Shown here piece after piece: positions 1 through 7,432 of a stretch of DNA of 39,118 nt. Both the position numbers and the translations under genes were made by a program. The notes beneath the pieces are model-generated. The model was given only the letters and a program-made list of their open reading frames with translations. It searched no databases and was not told the DNA's origin. Positions within the stretch are counted from its first letter, which is position 1. Each line of letters starts with the position of its first letter. Source of the stretch: Phycisphaeraceae bacterium (GTDB taxonomy: Bacteria; Planctomycetota; Phycisphaerae; Phycisphaerales; Phycisphaeraceae); assembly GCA_029260635.1 (NCBI GenBank), contig JAJDCW010000243.1:1-39118 (forward strand), given 5' to 3'.

Positions 1-1376
1 TTCCAGTTCATGTTCTCGACATACTCGATGTCGTAGCGGATCCATTCCAGGAAATCCAGGCCGTCCTGCCGGCAGCGCATGACCTGCCAGAGCCCGGTGA
101 TCCCCGGGCGGACGCTCAGGCGCGCCTCACGCCAGGGGGGGCAGTACTGGTTTTCGCTGTGGGGGCTCGGGCGTGGGCCGACGATGGACATGTGCCCGAT
201 GAGGACATTAAGGAACTGGGGGAACTCGTCGATGTTGCACTTGCGCATGACCTTGCCGAATCGTGTGATGCGCGGGTCGTCTTCGATGTAGAACTGCGGG
301 CCGTCACACTTGTTCTGCTCGGCGAGTTCGTGCTTGAGCTGCTCGGCGTTGTTGCGCATGGTGCGGAACTTGAGGCAGGGGAACTCCTTGCCGCCGCGGG
401 TCTCGCGCCGGTGCCCGAAGAAGAACGGCTTGCCGTCCTCCAGCCAGATGAGGGCCATGATGATGGGGTACAGCGGGAGCGTGAGTGTGAGGCCGATGAG
501 CGCGGCAACGATGTCGAAGGCGCGTTTGCTGGCTTTCTGTAGCTGGTTGAGCCGGCGGGGCGTGCTGATGGTGTCCTGCTCGGTCGGGTCCAGGTCATCG
601 CCGCCGTTCCACCGGATGTCGCCGGCCTTGGGCCTGGCCTTGGGGTCGTCCCAGAGGATGGCGGGGCCGACGACGCTGTCGATCCCGTCGAGCTTCCGCC
701 CTGTGCCGACCCAGACGGGGCCGATGAACCGCGTATCGACGTGGGTCGAGGATTTATGGTCCACCCAGACGTTGCCGTCGAGCATCTGCTTGGCGCGTCG
801 GATAGCGGTGTCGGGCCTGCGCCAGATGGTGACCAGTTCGCGGATGTACTGGGTGCGTTCATCCGGGAGGTGTTTGTAGTAGGCGCTGCCGTTGATCGAG
901 ATCGTGGTGCGGTGTACCTGCGCGACGCTCTGACGCAGCAGCCGCCAGCCGGTGCGGTTGTCGGGCGCGGAGCGCCAGAGTTCGGCGAGCTGCGGGTTTG
1001 AGCAGACCGCGGCGCGGATGAGCCGGCAGTCGGAGCCGCCGTATTCCCGGTGGAAGCGGATGAAGCGGTCGTCGCGGTCGGTGACGATCTGCTCGCGGTA
1101 GCCGTGCTCGTGGTGGTCGTGTACGCGGACGAACAGCAGCGTCGGCTTGAGCCAGCTGAGTGTGTCGAGGATCTGATCGATGCGGAACAGGCAGAAGTGT
1201 GTCGGCTCGACCAGGAGGAAGAGCTCGGCGTTATCGCTGACGGTCGTGTCGTCGCCTCGGCAGACGACCTGCACGCCGCGGGCGGCCCAGAACCGCGCGT
1301 GGAGCTGGTCGGCGTCAAGTCCCCAGACGGTCTGTGCGGGGCGCGTTTCCACGTCCTGTTCGGTTTGACGGATCAT
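1..1376 (-). CDS. Initiating polyprenyl-phosphate sugar-1-phosphate transferase, 3'-truncated by window edge
   Basis: The product would load the first sugar phosphate onto a membrane lipid carrier and so start the EPS repeat unit. Translation from the ATG at 1376 gives 458 residues with no stop before base 1. From about residue 275 it matches the bacterial sugar transferase family (WcaJ/RfbP type): a hydrophobic hairpin after KRAFDIV, then KFRTM near 336-340, a D-D-P-R-I-T-R-F-G-K block, D-E-F-P-Q, and VGPRP near 400. The usual N-terminal multi-helix membrane domain is absent. Residues 1-270 are soluble and include a stretch near 205-245 (N-V-W-V ... F-I-G-P-V-W-V-G) resembling a left-handed beta-helix, as in the tail of sugar nucleotidyltransferases. 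The gene lies 21 nt downstream of the wzc-like gene, so co-transcription is likely. The sugar substrate cannot be read from sequence. Confidence 0.9.
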   Translation of the reverse strand, partial: MIRQTEQDVETRPAQTVWGLDADQLHARFWAARGVQVVCRGDDTTVSDNAELFLLVEPTHFCLFRIDQILDTLSWLKPTLLFVRVHDHHEHGYREQIVTDRDDRFIRFHREYGGSDCRLIRAAVCSNPQLAELWRSAPDNRTGWRLLRQSVAQVHRTTISINGSAYYKHLPDERTQYIRELVTIWRRPDTAIRRAKQMLDGNVWVDHKSSTHVDTRFIGPVWVGTGRKLDGIDSVVGPAILWDDPKARPKAGDIRWNGGDDLDPTEQDTISTPRRLNQLQKASKRAFDIVAALIGLTLTLPLYPIIMALIWLEDGKPFFFGHRRETRGGKEFPCLKFRTMRNNAEQLKHELAEQNKCDGPQFYIEDDPRITRFGKVMRKCNIDEFPQFLNVLIGHMSIVGPRPSPHSENQYCPPWREARLSVRPGITGLWQVMRCRQDGLDFLEWIRYDIEYVENMNW

Positions 1377-1397
1377 AGTCGTACGGGTGTGTGGGGC

Positions 1398-3647
1398 TTA
1401 GTGGTCTTGTTCGGTGTCGTGGGTGTCTTCACCGGTTTTTCGGCCGTAAGACGCGACGGCCGATGCGAGCGGGCCGAAGCGGTTGGAGGTATCGCGGTCG
1501 AGCCACTGGACCTCGTTATAGACCTTGTTGTCCTGCCGGCGGTTCTGCGAGACGGTGACGCTGGCGTAGGTCGAGCGTTCGATGTCGACGGAGTCGGCGT
1601 GGTTGAAGACGACGCCGGCAATCTTCGCGCCGATCGAGCGCAGGTGGGCCAGGCTCTTGGTGATGATCGGCTTCTGGTCGCCGCGTGAGACGATGACGAT
1701 GGTCTTGTCCGCCTGCGCCGAGACCATCGCGGACTCGAGGCTGCCTAGGACCGGGCCGGTATCCACGAGGATGGTATCGTACTCGTCCCGCGCCTTGGCC
1801 AGGAGCTTGGTGACGGCGGCGGGCGAGAGGTCGCCGGCCTGCGAGGGCAGCGCGGACCCGATGGGCAGGATGCTGAGGTTCTGGAAAGGCGTGGCGATGA
1901 CGCAGTCCCTAAAGGCGGTGCCGTTGCACGCTTCCAGGACACCGGTGACTTTGCTTGAGCTGTTGGCGTCGATCATGCGGCGCGTGAGCCCGCCGCCGAC
2001 GATGTCGCAGTCGATCAGTAGTGTCTTGGAACCGCTTGAGGCGAACGACAGGCCCAGCGCCATGGTGAGGCTTGTTTTGCCTGAGCCCGCGGCCGGTCCG
2101 GTGACCGAGAGGATAAACCCGTCGGGGCCGCGGTCGATCTGCAGGAGCGTGCGCACCTGGTGGACGCAGTGCGAGGCGAGGACGGCCTGCTCGGGGTCGG
2201 TCAGGTCGTCGGGGAGTTCCGGTAGCACGCCGAGCATGCGGACGTTGCCCAGGCCGATCTGTGCGTCTTCGTAGTGGCGCAGCCGACGGTCGGACATGCC
2301 AAAGACGATGACGATCCCGAAGCCTGCGCAGAGTCCGGCTATGCCCCCGAGCGCGGCCAGCTGCTTGCGCTTGCCCAGGTTGTAGGGCCTGGTGGGCAGG
2401 CCGCCGGTCTGGATCACGTCGGCACGTCCGGGTGCCTGGCCCTCGATGCGGAGGTTTTCGATCAGGCTGCTTGTTTTGGTCAGCTCGTCGTTACGCAGTT
2501 TCAGCGTGTCGGTGATGGACGTCATCTGCCCGTAGATCATGGCCAGGTGCTGCGTATCGGCCTTGGCCGACTCGTAGGTCTTGGCGAGGCGTCTTTCTTT
2601 GGCACGGAGCAGGAGGATCGGGGAGGAAGCATCGGCGGTGGTGTTTTCGTTGGGCCACGTGCCATCGGAGGAGCCCCGCAACGCGTTGGCGACTTTCTCG
2701 ATCTGCGTGTTGAGTGTGGCGACCCTGGCGCGGGCGTCGCGGACCTCCCGGTGACGTTCGCCCATGCCCAGCCGCAGCTTGTATTCGATGTCGGATTCGA
2801 GCTGGTTGCGTGTCTGGAGCATGGCGGCCAGCTGGGGGTCTTGGGTCGCGAGCTGCTCGAGTGTGAACTGCTCGGGCGAGGTGGGGTCGCTGTTGTCCGA
2901 GACGCCCAGCTCACTGAGTTCCAGGCGGGTCTGGTTCAGCTCTGCCAGGAGTTTGTCGCGGGCGACCGTCATGCGGTCCAGCTCGTCGCCGATGGTGCGT
3001 TCGTTGTGCTCGGTGGACAGCGCACGTTTTTCGTTCTGGAGTTTCTCGATTCGCTTCTGGAGGTCGAGCTTGCGATCCTCGAGGATCCGCAGGCGTTGCG
3101 AATCCTGGAGTTGTTCGCTGCGTTCCAGTTCGGCTTTATAGGCGTCGGTGATGACGTTGGCACCGACCTGCGCCAGCTCGGGGAAGGGCGCTTCGTATGA
3201 GATGGCGATGACTTGCTGGCCGCGTTTGCGGGCGACGGACAGGCCGCTTCGGAAGAACTTGGGGCTGTTGGCGTAAGCGCCGAAGGCGACGGACTGCCAT
3301 TGGTCGCTGGTCATGGCCGGTTCCAGGACCTTGGGGCCTTCGATGATGGCGAGCTGGCGTTCGACCCATGAGTCGTAGTGGCTGATGATCGAGTTGTCTG
3401 TGCCGCTAGAGAGCACTTTCTGCGTGACAGGCGAGACGCCGATGAGGCTGGTGCTCTGGTAGACATCGTCCTGGCTGTAGAAGCCGGCAAAAGTCCCGGC
3501 GGCACCGAGGGCCAGCCCCAGGATGACGGCCCAGTGGTATCGGCCACGCAGCAAGCCGTGCAGCTGCTGCACGTGGGAGCCGGAATTAGCCGATGGCTGG
3601 TCATCCAGGAACAGGTCGTCTGATTGCTGATTATAGTATTGGTTCAT
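1398..3647 (-). CDS. Polysaccharide co-polymerase / BY-kinase-like ATPase (Wzc type)
   Basis: The product probably sets EPS chain length and couples polymerisation to export at the inner membrane. The 749 residues show a Wzz-type N-terminal membrane helix (about 38-58), a long periplasmic coiled region (about 165-400), a proline/glycine-rich motif and second helix near 425-447, then a cytoplasmic P-loop ATPase. The Walker A motif is GPAAGSGKTS (about 513-522), A' is LLIDCD (about 543) and Walker B is ILVDTGP (about 620). This is the layout of fused Wzc/BY-kinases. The C-terminal tail carries only about three spaced tyrosines, fewer than the usual cluster, so autokinase activity is less certain than the ATPase fold. 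The ATG at 3647 has GGGAG about 10 nt upstream. The 336 bp gap upstream suggests its own promoter. Confidence 0.9.
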   Translation of the reverse strand: MNQYYNQQSDDLFLDDQPSANSGSHVQQLHGLLRGRYHWAVILGLALGAAGTFAGFYSQDDVYQSTSLIGVSPVTQKVLSSGTDNSIISHYDSWVERQLAIIEGPKVLEPAMTSDQWQSVAFGAYANSPKFFRSGLSVARKRGQQVIAISYEAPFPELAQVGANVITDAYKAELERSEQLQDSQRLRILEDRKLDLQKRIEKLQNEKRALSTEHNERTIGDELDRMTVARDKLLAELNQTRLELSELGVSDNSDPTSPEQFTLEQLATQDPQLAAMLQTRNQLESDIEYKLRLGMGERHREVRDARARVATLNTQIEKVANALRGSSDGTWPNENTTADASSPILLLRAKERRLAKTYESAKADTQHLAMIYGQMTSITDTLKLRNDELTKTSSLIENLRIEGQAPGRADVIQTGGLPTRPYNLGKRKQLAALGGIAGLCAGFGIVIVFGMSDRRLRHYEDAQIGLGNVRMLGVLPELPDDLTDPEQAVLASHCVHQVRTLLQIDRGPDGFILSVTGPAAGSGKTSLTMALGLSFASSGSKTLLIDCDIVGGGLTRRMIDANSSSKVTGVLEACNGTAFRDCVIATPFQNLSILPIGSALPSQAGDLSPAAVTKLLAKARDEYDTILVDTGPVLGSLESAMVSAQADKTIVIVSRGDQKPIITKSLAHLRSIGAKIAGVVFNHADSVDIERSTYASVTVSQNRRQDNKVYNEVQWLDRDTSNRFGPLASAVASYGRKTGEDTHDTEQDH

Positions 3648-3900
3648 CGTCCATCGTCTCCCGGGCCGTCTGTCTTACGGCCCCCTGACGGGTTTCACTC
3701 AGGCGTCAGGGATATTGGTCACAAGCCATGCTGTTGTTTCGTAGGCCTCATCATTGTATGCGGACCAGGCCCTTGGGCACCATCGGTCCCGCCCTCAAAA
3801 TCGGTGTGCGGGTATACCTTATCAGCATCGGCACAATTGGATATGTAATCGCGTACTGGTTGGGTATACGTCCGGGACTTCTCGCGTGTTCGGGACCCGT

Positions 3901-3917
3901 GTGAAAGGGTGTTTCAC
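3901..3917. repeat. Inverted repeat GTGAAA-N5-TTTCAC
   Basis: GTGAAA at 3901-3906 is the exact reverse complement of TTTCAC at 3912-3917, with a 5 nt spacer. It lies 67 nt past the stop of the upstream gene and about 255 nt before the wzc-like start. There is no T-run, so an operator is as likely as a terminator. Confidence 0.4.
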
Positions 3918-3927
3918 GGGCGGGCCT

Positions 3928-3940
3928 ATATCCGGGATAT
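3928..3940. repeat. Inverted repeat ATATCC-N-GGATAT
   Basis: Two perfect 6 bp arms are separated by one base. The size and symmetry suit a dimeric regulator, but the function is a guess. Confidence 0.35.
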
Positions 3941-3983
3941 CCCTGAGGTTGCGGCGTTATAGGACCCTGATCGGGGAAAGGTG

Positions 3984-4976
3984 TCAGGCCCCCCAGGGCA
4001 GTTCCCGGCCGACCGCGTCGTGGTTCTGGTGCGAGGTGGCGATACATTCCACGGCGGACTCGCCGGCACCCACGCGTCCCTGAGGCCCGACGACGGAGCG
4101 GACGAGCACGGCTTTGGCCTGGACCTGACCACCGGCGAGGACCACGGAGTCGTGGATGACCGCGGTCGGGTCGACCTTGGCACCCGGTTCGATGATGCCG
4201 AAGGTCGGCCGCCAATCTTCCTCGTTGGGCGGCCCGGTGAGTTGGCATTCTTTATGGGTGCGCTGGTGGTAAGCACGCACGGCGTCCAGGTAGTTCGTCC
4301 GGGTGCGGATCGCCATGCTGGCGGGGTTTTCGTAGCGGCAGGCCTTGACGCAATGCTGCTCAGCGATGGCGGGCAGGGCCTGCTCGTTGAGGTCGACGAA
4401 ACCGACTTCGGGGATGTCACGCAGGGCGCCGCATCGTATGAGTGTCATGCCGGCGGGTCGGTTGTCCTTGTCGCATAGGAGGGTGACATCGGCCTGCTTC
4501 TCGGCCATGGCCTCGACCAGCCGGGGCAGCGGGGTCAGCAGCAGTTGGGCGGCGTTCGCGAGGATGAGGTACTCATCATCCCCGTATTCTTTGGCGACAT
4601 CACTGACCAGCCCGCCTGTGCCGCGGAACTCGTCGGGGTCCTGCTCGATCTGGACGCGGGCCTGATTGGGGCGGTCGGTGGTGGTGTTGGACGACCGGTC
4701 GATCATGACACGGGCGGGCAGGCGGTCCAGCCCCAACTCGAAGGCCAGGTCGTCCAGCTGCTCGTGCCAGCAGTCGAGGATCGTTTTCTGGGCGTTGACG
4801 GGCAGGTCCATGACGAAGCGGTCGGTGGCTTTGCGCAGCGCGGTGGCGCGGACGGAGCCGGCCAGGAGGACGACGGCGCGGACCGGGCCAAGCTTCTGGA
4901 TCGCGCCGTTGGGCTTGTGATTGATAGCCGGGCCCTTGGGGATGTCTCGGTTGTGTTTATTGGATTCCAGATACAT
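3984..4976 (-). CDS. Nucleotidyltransferase-like protein with beta-helix tail, active site degenerate
   Basis: The 330 residues are laid out like sugar-1-phosphate nucleotidyltransferases: an N-terminal Rossmann-like half starting VVLLAGSVR (35-43) and a C-terminal left-handed beta-helix from about residue 260 (I-I-E-P-G-A-K-V-D-P-T-A-V-I and onwards). The catalytic signature is broken. Active enzymes read L-A-G-G-x-G-x-R-L with a following P-K; here the second glycine and the lysine are missing. The metal-binding Asp usually found at the end of strand 4 (…GD…) is replaced by ILANAAQLL. It is therefore probably a pseudo-enzyme, scaffold or regulator, in the way GMPPA relates to GMPPB, unless it uses unusual residues. 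It follows the WecG-like gene by 41 nt in the same direction. Confidence 0.7.
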   Translation of the reverse strand: MYLESNKHNRDIPKGPAINHKPNGAIQKLGPVRAVVLLAGSVRATALRKATDRFVMDLPVNAQKTILDCWHEQLDDLAFELGLDRLPARVMIDRSSNTTTDRPNQARVQIEQDPDEFRGTGGLVSDVAKEYGDDEYLILANAAQLLLTPLPRLVEAMAEKQADVTLLCDKDNRPAGMTLIRCGALRDIPEVGFVDLNEQALPAIAEQHCVKACRYENPASMAIRTRTNYLDAVRAYHQRTHKECQLTGPPNEEDWRPTFGIIEPGAKVDPTAVIHDSVVLAGGQVQAKAVLVRSVVGPQGRVGAGESAVECIATSHQNHDAVGRELPWGA

Positions 4977-5017
4977 CAGTTTGCCTTGCCTACGTGTCCG
5001 GCCGTGAGATTCAATAG

Positions 5018-5836
5018 TTATTTATCGGCCGATCGGTTCATCGCGGCCCCCAGGAGTAATCGGGCTGCGAAGGGTAGGCCATGCACCAGGTACCGCTTGG
5101 CGAGGCGGCCGGGCTCCTGAAAGAGCCGGTGTAACCATTCCAGACCGACTTTTTGAACCCAACGGGGCGCACGCCTGACCTCTCCGGCAATAAAACTCAA
5201 GCTGATCCCTACTCCCAACCACCAGACATGAGGCAGTTTCTTACGGACCTGCCGGATCAACCTTTCCTGCTTAGGCGATCCTAAACCAACATATACGATA
5301 TCCGGCCCGGCATCCATCACTTTTTGCAGAACTATGTTAGCACCCTCCGGGTCTTTATCAAAACCCATCGGCGGGCAGTCGGTACCCGCGATTTTGAGGT
5401 CCGGATAACGGTTTTTAAGCACCGCCGCGGCTTTCTCCGCTGCGCCGGGGTCGCCACCGAGCAGGTACAGCGAGCGGTTGTTCTGGGCCGCCGCCTCGGC
5501 GAGTGACCAGACCAGCGAGGAGCCGGCGACGCGTTCGGGCAGGGGAGTGCTCTGGAGTCTGCTGGCCCAGATCAGGGGGGTGCCGTCCGCCACCACGACG
5601 TCGGCTTCGTCGAGCATCGCCTTGAACTCCGGGTCGCTGCCGGCGCGGCGCATGTGGTCGAGGTTGGGTGTGATGACCCAGCCGCCTCGGTTCTGATCGA
5701 GCTCGCCGATCAAATATTCGACGCAACCGGCCTCGGTGACCGCGTGCAGGCGGACGCCGCGCAACGTGATCTGGTCAAGCGTGCTGGTGGTGGGGGGGGT
5801 GGGCATGCGCGGTGAGGGTTGGGTCTGGGTCAACAT
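5018..5836 (-). CDS. WecG/TagA/CpsF family glycosyltransferase
   Basis: This family (GT26) transfers a sugar such as N-acetylmannosamine or its uronic acid to a lipid-linked acceptor at the cytoplasmic face of the membrane. The 272-residue protein has the family marks in order: WVITPNLDH, VVVADGTPL with the catalytic Asp, SLYLLGG, IVYVGLGSPKQE, and the C-terminal run P-R-W-V-Q-K-V-G-L-E-W-L-H-R-L followed by EP-x-R-L. The length is normal for the family. The first 20 residues are Pro/Thr-rich and may be a tail or an overlong start. The gene sits 49 nt after the GT39 gene in the same direction. Confidence 0.92.
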   Translation of the reverse strand: MLTQTQPSPRMPTPPTTSTLDQITLRGVRLHAVTEAGCVEYLIGELDQNRGGWVITPNLDHMRRAGSDPEFKAMLDEADVVVADGTPLIWASRLQSTPLPERVAGSSLVWSLAEAAAQNNRSLYLLGGDPGAAEKAAAVLKNRYPDLKIAGTDCPPMGFDKDPEGANIVLQKVMDAGPDIVYVGLGSPKQERLIRQVRKKLPHVWWLGVGISLSFIAGEVRRAPRWVQKVGLEWLHRLFQEPGRLAKRYLVHGLPFAARLLLGAAMNRSADK

Positions 5837-5885
5837 GGTTCAGTGAGCAAGAACCCACGTGCTTAGAACGCGGGCTTCGGGAGTG

Positions 5886-7379
5886 TTATTCGGTGGTGTC
5901 TTGTGTGGTATCAGGTGTGTGCAGGTAGACGCGTATTGAAGAGAACGGCTGGAGGATGCGCAGGTCGTAGTAGGCCTTGAGGTCGGCCATCTCGTTCAAC
6001 CAGGGGTACATCTCTCCGTGCGTCGCGGAGACCGCTGGGAGGACCAGCCAGGTCGGCCGGGTCAGGGCGTGGAGTTTTTCGGGTGAGGTCGGGAACCGAT
6101 CAAACGGGACGACGTCTTCTGTCTTCAGGTAGTAACGGGCGATCGGCGTGGTTGCCGAGGAGAGCGTGGCGACATCCTGCCCGGGCTGGCGGTGCTGTTC
6201 AACGTAAGCGAAGGCCTCGTTCCACCGCCGGCGGTTGCCGTGCCCGTGGGTGTAGTAGGCCAGGTCGGTCCAGAGCATGGATGCGACGACGACCACGGTT
6301 GTGGCCGCGGCCAGCGGTGTGCCAAGGTTCTGTTTGCGTGCGGCTTCCCAGAGAGCCCCCAGGCCCAGCGCCGCCAGGGCCAGCCATGCGTAGTGGACGA
6401 TGAAGGCGTAGCGCTCGTGGACGTACATGTCCTGCTTAAACGACAGGGCCATCAGCGCGAGCACCGGCAGCGAACACCCGGCGAGCAGGTACAGCGTGAG
6501 CCGTGTCTTTGAACGCAGCAATGCCAGGGCGCTGAGTCCCGCCAGCGCGACGACCACCGGGCCGTTACGCAGCAGCATGCTGGCGGCGATGACGAACCAG
6601 CTATGCCCCTCAAGCCCGCCCCAGTTCTCCCAGTTCTGCCCGGAAAACTTCATGTCGTAGACCTGGATGCCCGCGCACAGCGCCACCGCGATGATGCCCG
6701 CGGCCCAGCCGATCGGTGTCAGGCGGATCGGGTCTCTGCGGACCAGGCAGAGCACCACGTCGGCGGCGAGCACGAGGCTGAACAGCAGCGCCGGCGGTTG
6801 CGACAGGTAGGCAAACACAATGGCCAGTCCGGCGAGGATCGCGATCCGGTTGGACTTTTCTAAGCAGGTGCGGAAGTACCAGATCAGCGCGAGGTTGTAG
6901 AAGAGGAACTGGAGTGTGTAGAACCGCGACGCCTGCGACCAGAACAGGTGCCAGGGCGAGACGGCCAGCAGAAGCGCGAGGATGAGTGTGGTGCGGTCGC
7001 CGAAAAGCCGCCGACCCGCCAGCGCGAGCAGTGGGATCGAGAGGAGGCCGACGATGCAGGACCCGATGCGTGCGCCGAAAGGATGGACGCCCAGGTCCTG
7101 CCATTGCGAGACGTTGTCCCAGGTGACCTGATCCATGTCGGCACCAGTGGCCCAGAGCCCAAGCGCCGTGGGGATGTAGCCGAACTCCTTGGCGACCTGA
7201 ACGTCCCCTTTGAAGGCGGAGGAGCGGATGGTGTAAAGCTCGTCCTCCCAGAAGCTGAACTCGGAGAGATTGAATAACCGCATCCCCCCGGCCAGGACAG
7301 TGACCACCAGCAGGCCCAGCCAGAAGAGCCTGATCGGGGTGTGGTTGTCTGAATCAGCGACGGCCATGATGTGTTTCAT
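5886..7379 (-). CDS. GT39-type membrane glycosyltransferase (ArnT/PMT-like)
   Basis: This is a polytopic membrane protein of 497 residues. The N-terminal helix is followed by SEFSFWEDELYT, where the acidic pair after the first membrane helix is the GT39/PMT (GT-C fold) catalytic signature. At least eight further hydrophobic helices follow, with a soluble C-terminal part from about residue 390. Such enzymes take sugar from a polyprenyl-phosphate donor on the periplasmic side and place it on lipid, protein or glycan. The DPM1/GtrB-like GT2 at 13402-14487 could make that lipid-linked donor (inference). The ATG at 7379 is followed by a second Met at codon 5. Confidence 0.85.
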   Translation of the reverse strand: MKHIMAVADSDNHTPIRLFWLGLLVVTVLAGGMRLFNLSEFSFWEDELYTIRSSAFKGDVQVAKEFGYIPTALGLWATGADMDQVTWDNVSQWQDLGVHPFGARIGSCIVGLLSIPLLALAGRRLFGDRTTLILALLLAVSPWHLFWSQASRFYTLQFLFYNLALIWYFRTCLEKSNRIAILAGLAIVFAYLSQPPALLFSLVLAADVVLCLVRRDPIRLTPIGWAAGIIAVALCAGIQVYDMKFSGQNWENWGGLEGHSWFVIAASMLLRNGPVVVALAGLSALALLRSKTRLTLYLLAGCSLPVLALMALSFKQDMYVHERYAFIVHYAWLALAALGLGALWEAARKQNLGTPLAAATTVVVVASMLWTDLAYYTHGHGNRRRWNEAFAYVEQHRQPGQDVATLSSATTPIARYYLKTEDVVPFDRFPTSPEKLHALTRPTWLVLPAVSATHGEMYPWLNEMADLKAYYDLRILQPFSSIRVYLHTPDTTQDTTE

Positions 7380-7432
7380 CGGGTCCGCAGCGGGGGTGGG
7401 ATGAATAGGTTTAAGCCGTATACGGACGGAAA

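Larger units (their letters stand above)
3648..3983. other. Non-coding gap upstream of the wzc-like gene, with inverted repeats
   Basis: No convincing gene lies here; short open frames are low-complexity shadows. The gap follows the nucleotidyltransferase-like gene and should hold the promoter of the wzc-like gene. It contains two inverted repeats (3901-3917 and 3928-3940) and two copies of GGGTATAC (3810-3817 and 3862-3869) 52 bp apart. No clear -35/-10 pair was found. Confidence 0.5.

Noticed and set aside
116-1318. 400-residue minus-strand open frame rich in Ser, Thr, Arg and Pro
   Set aside because: It is out of frame with, and inside, the sugar-phosphate transferase gene, which has clear family motifs. 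The low-complexity composition is typical of a shadow frame in GC-rich DNA.
2274-3200. 308-residue plus-strand open frame
   Set aside because: It lies antisense to the coiled-coil part of the wzc-like gene and matches no recognisable protein pattern; long antisense frames are expected at this GC content.
3751-4248. 165-residue minus-strand frame reaching into the gap before the wzc-like gene
   Set aside because: It overlaps the nucleotidyltransferase-like gene out of frame and is Arg/Pro-rich with no motif; the gap has no coding signal of its own.
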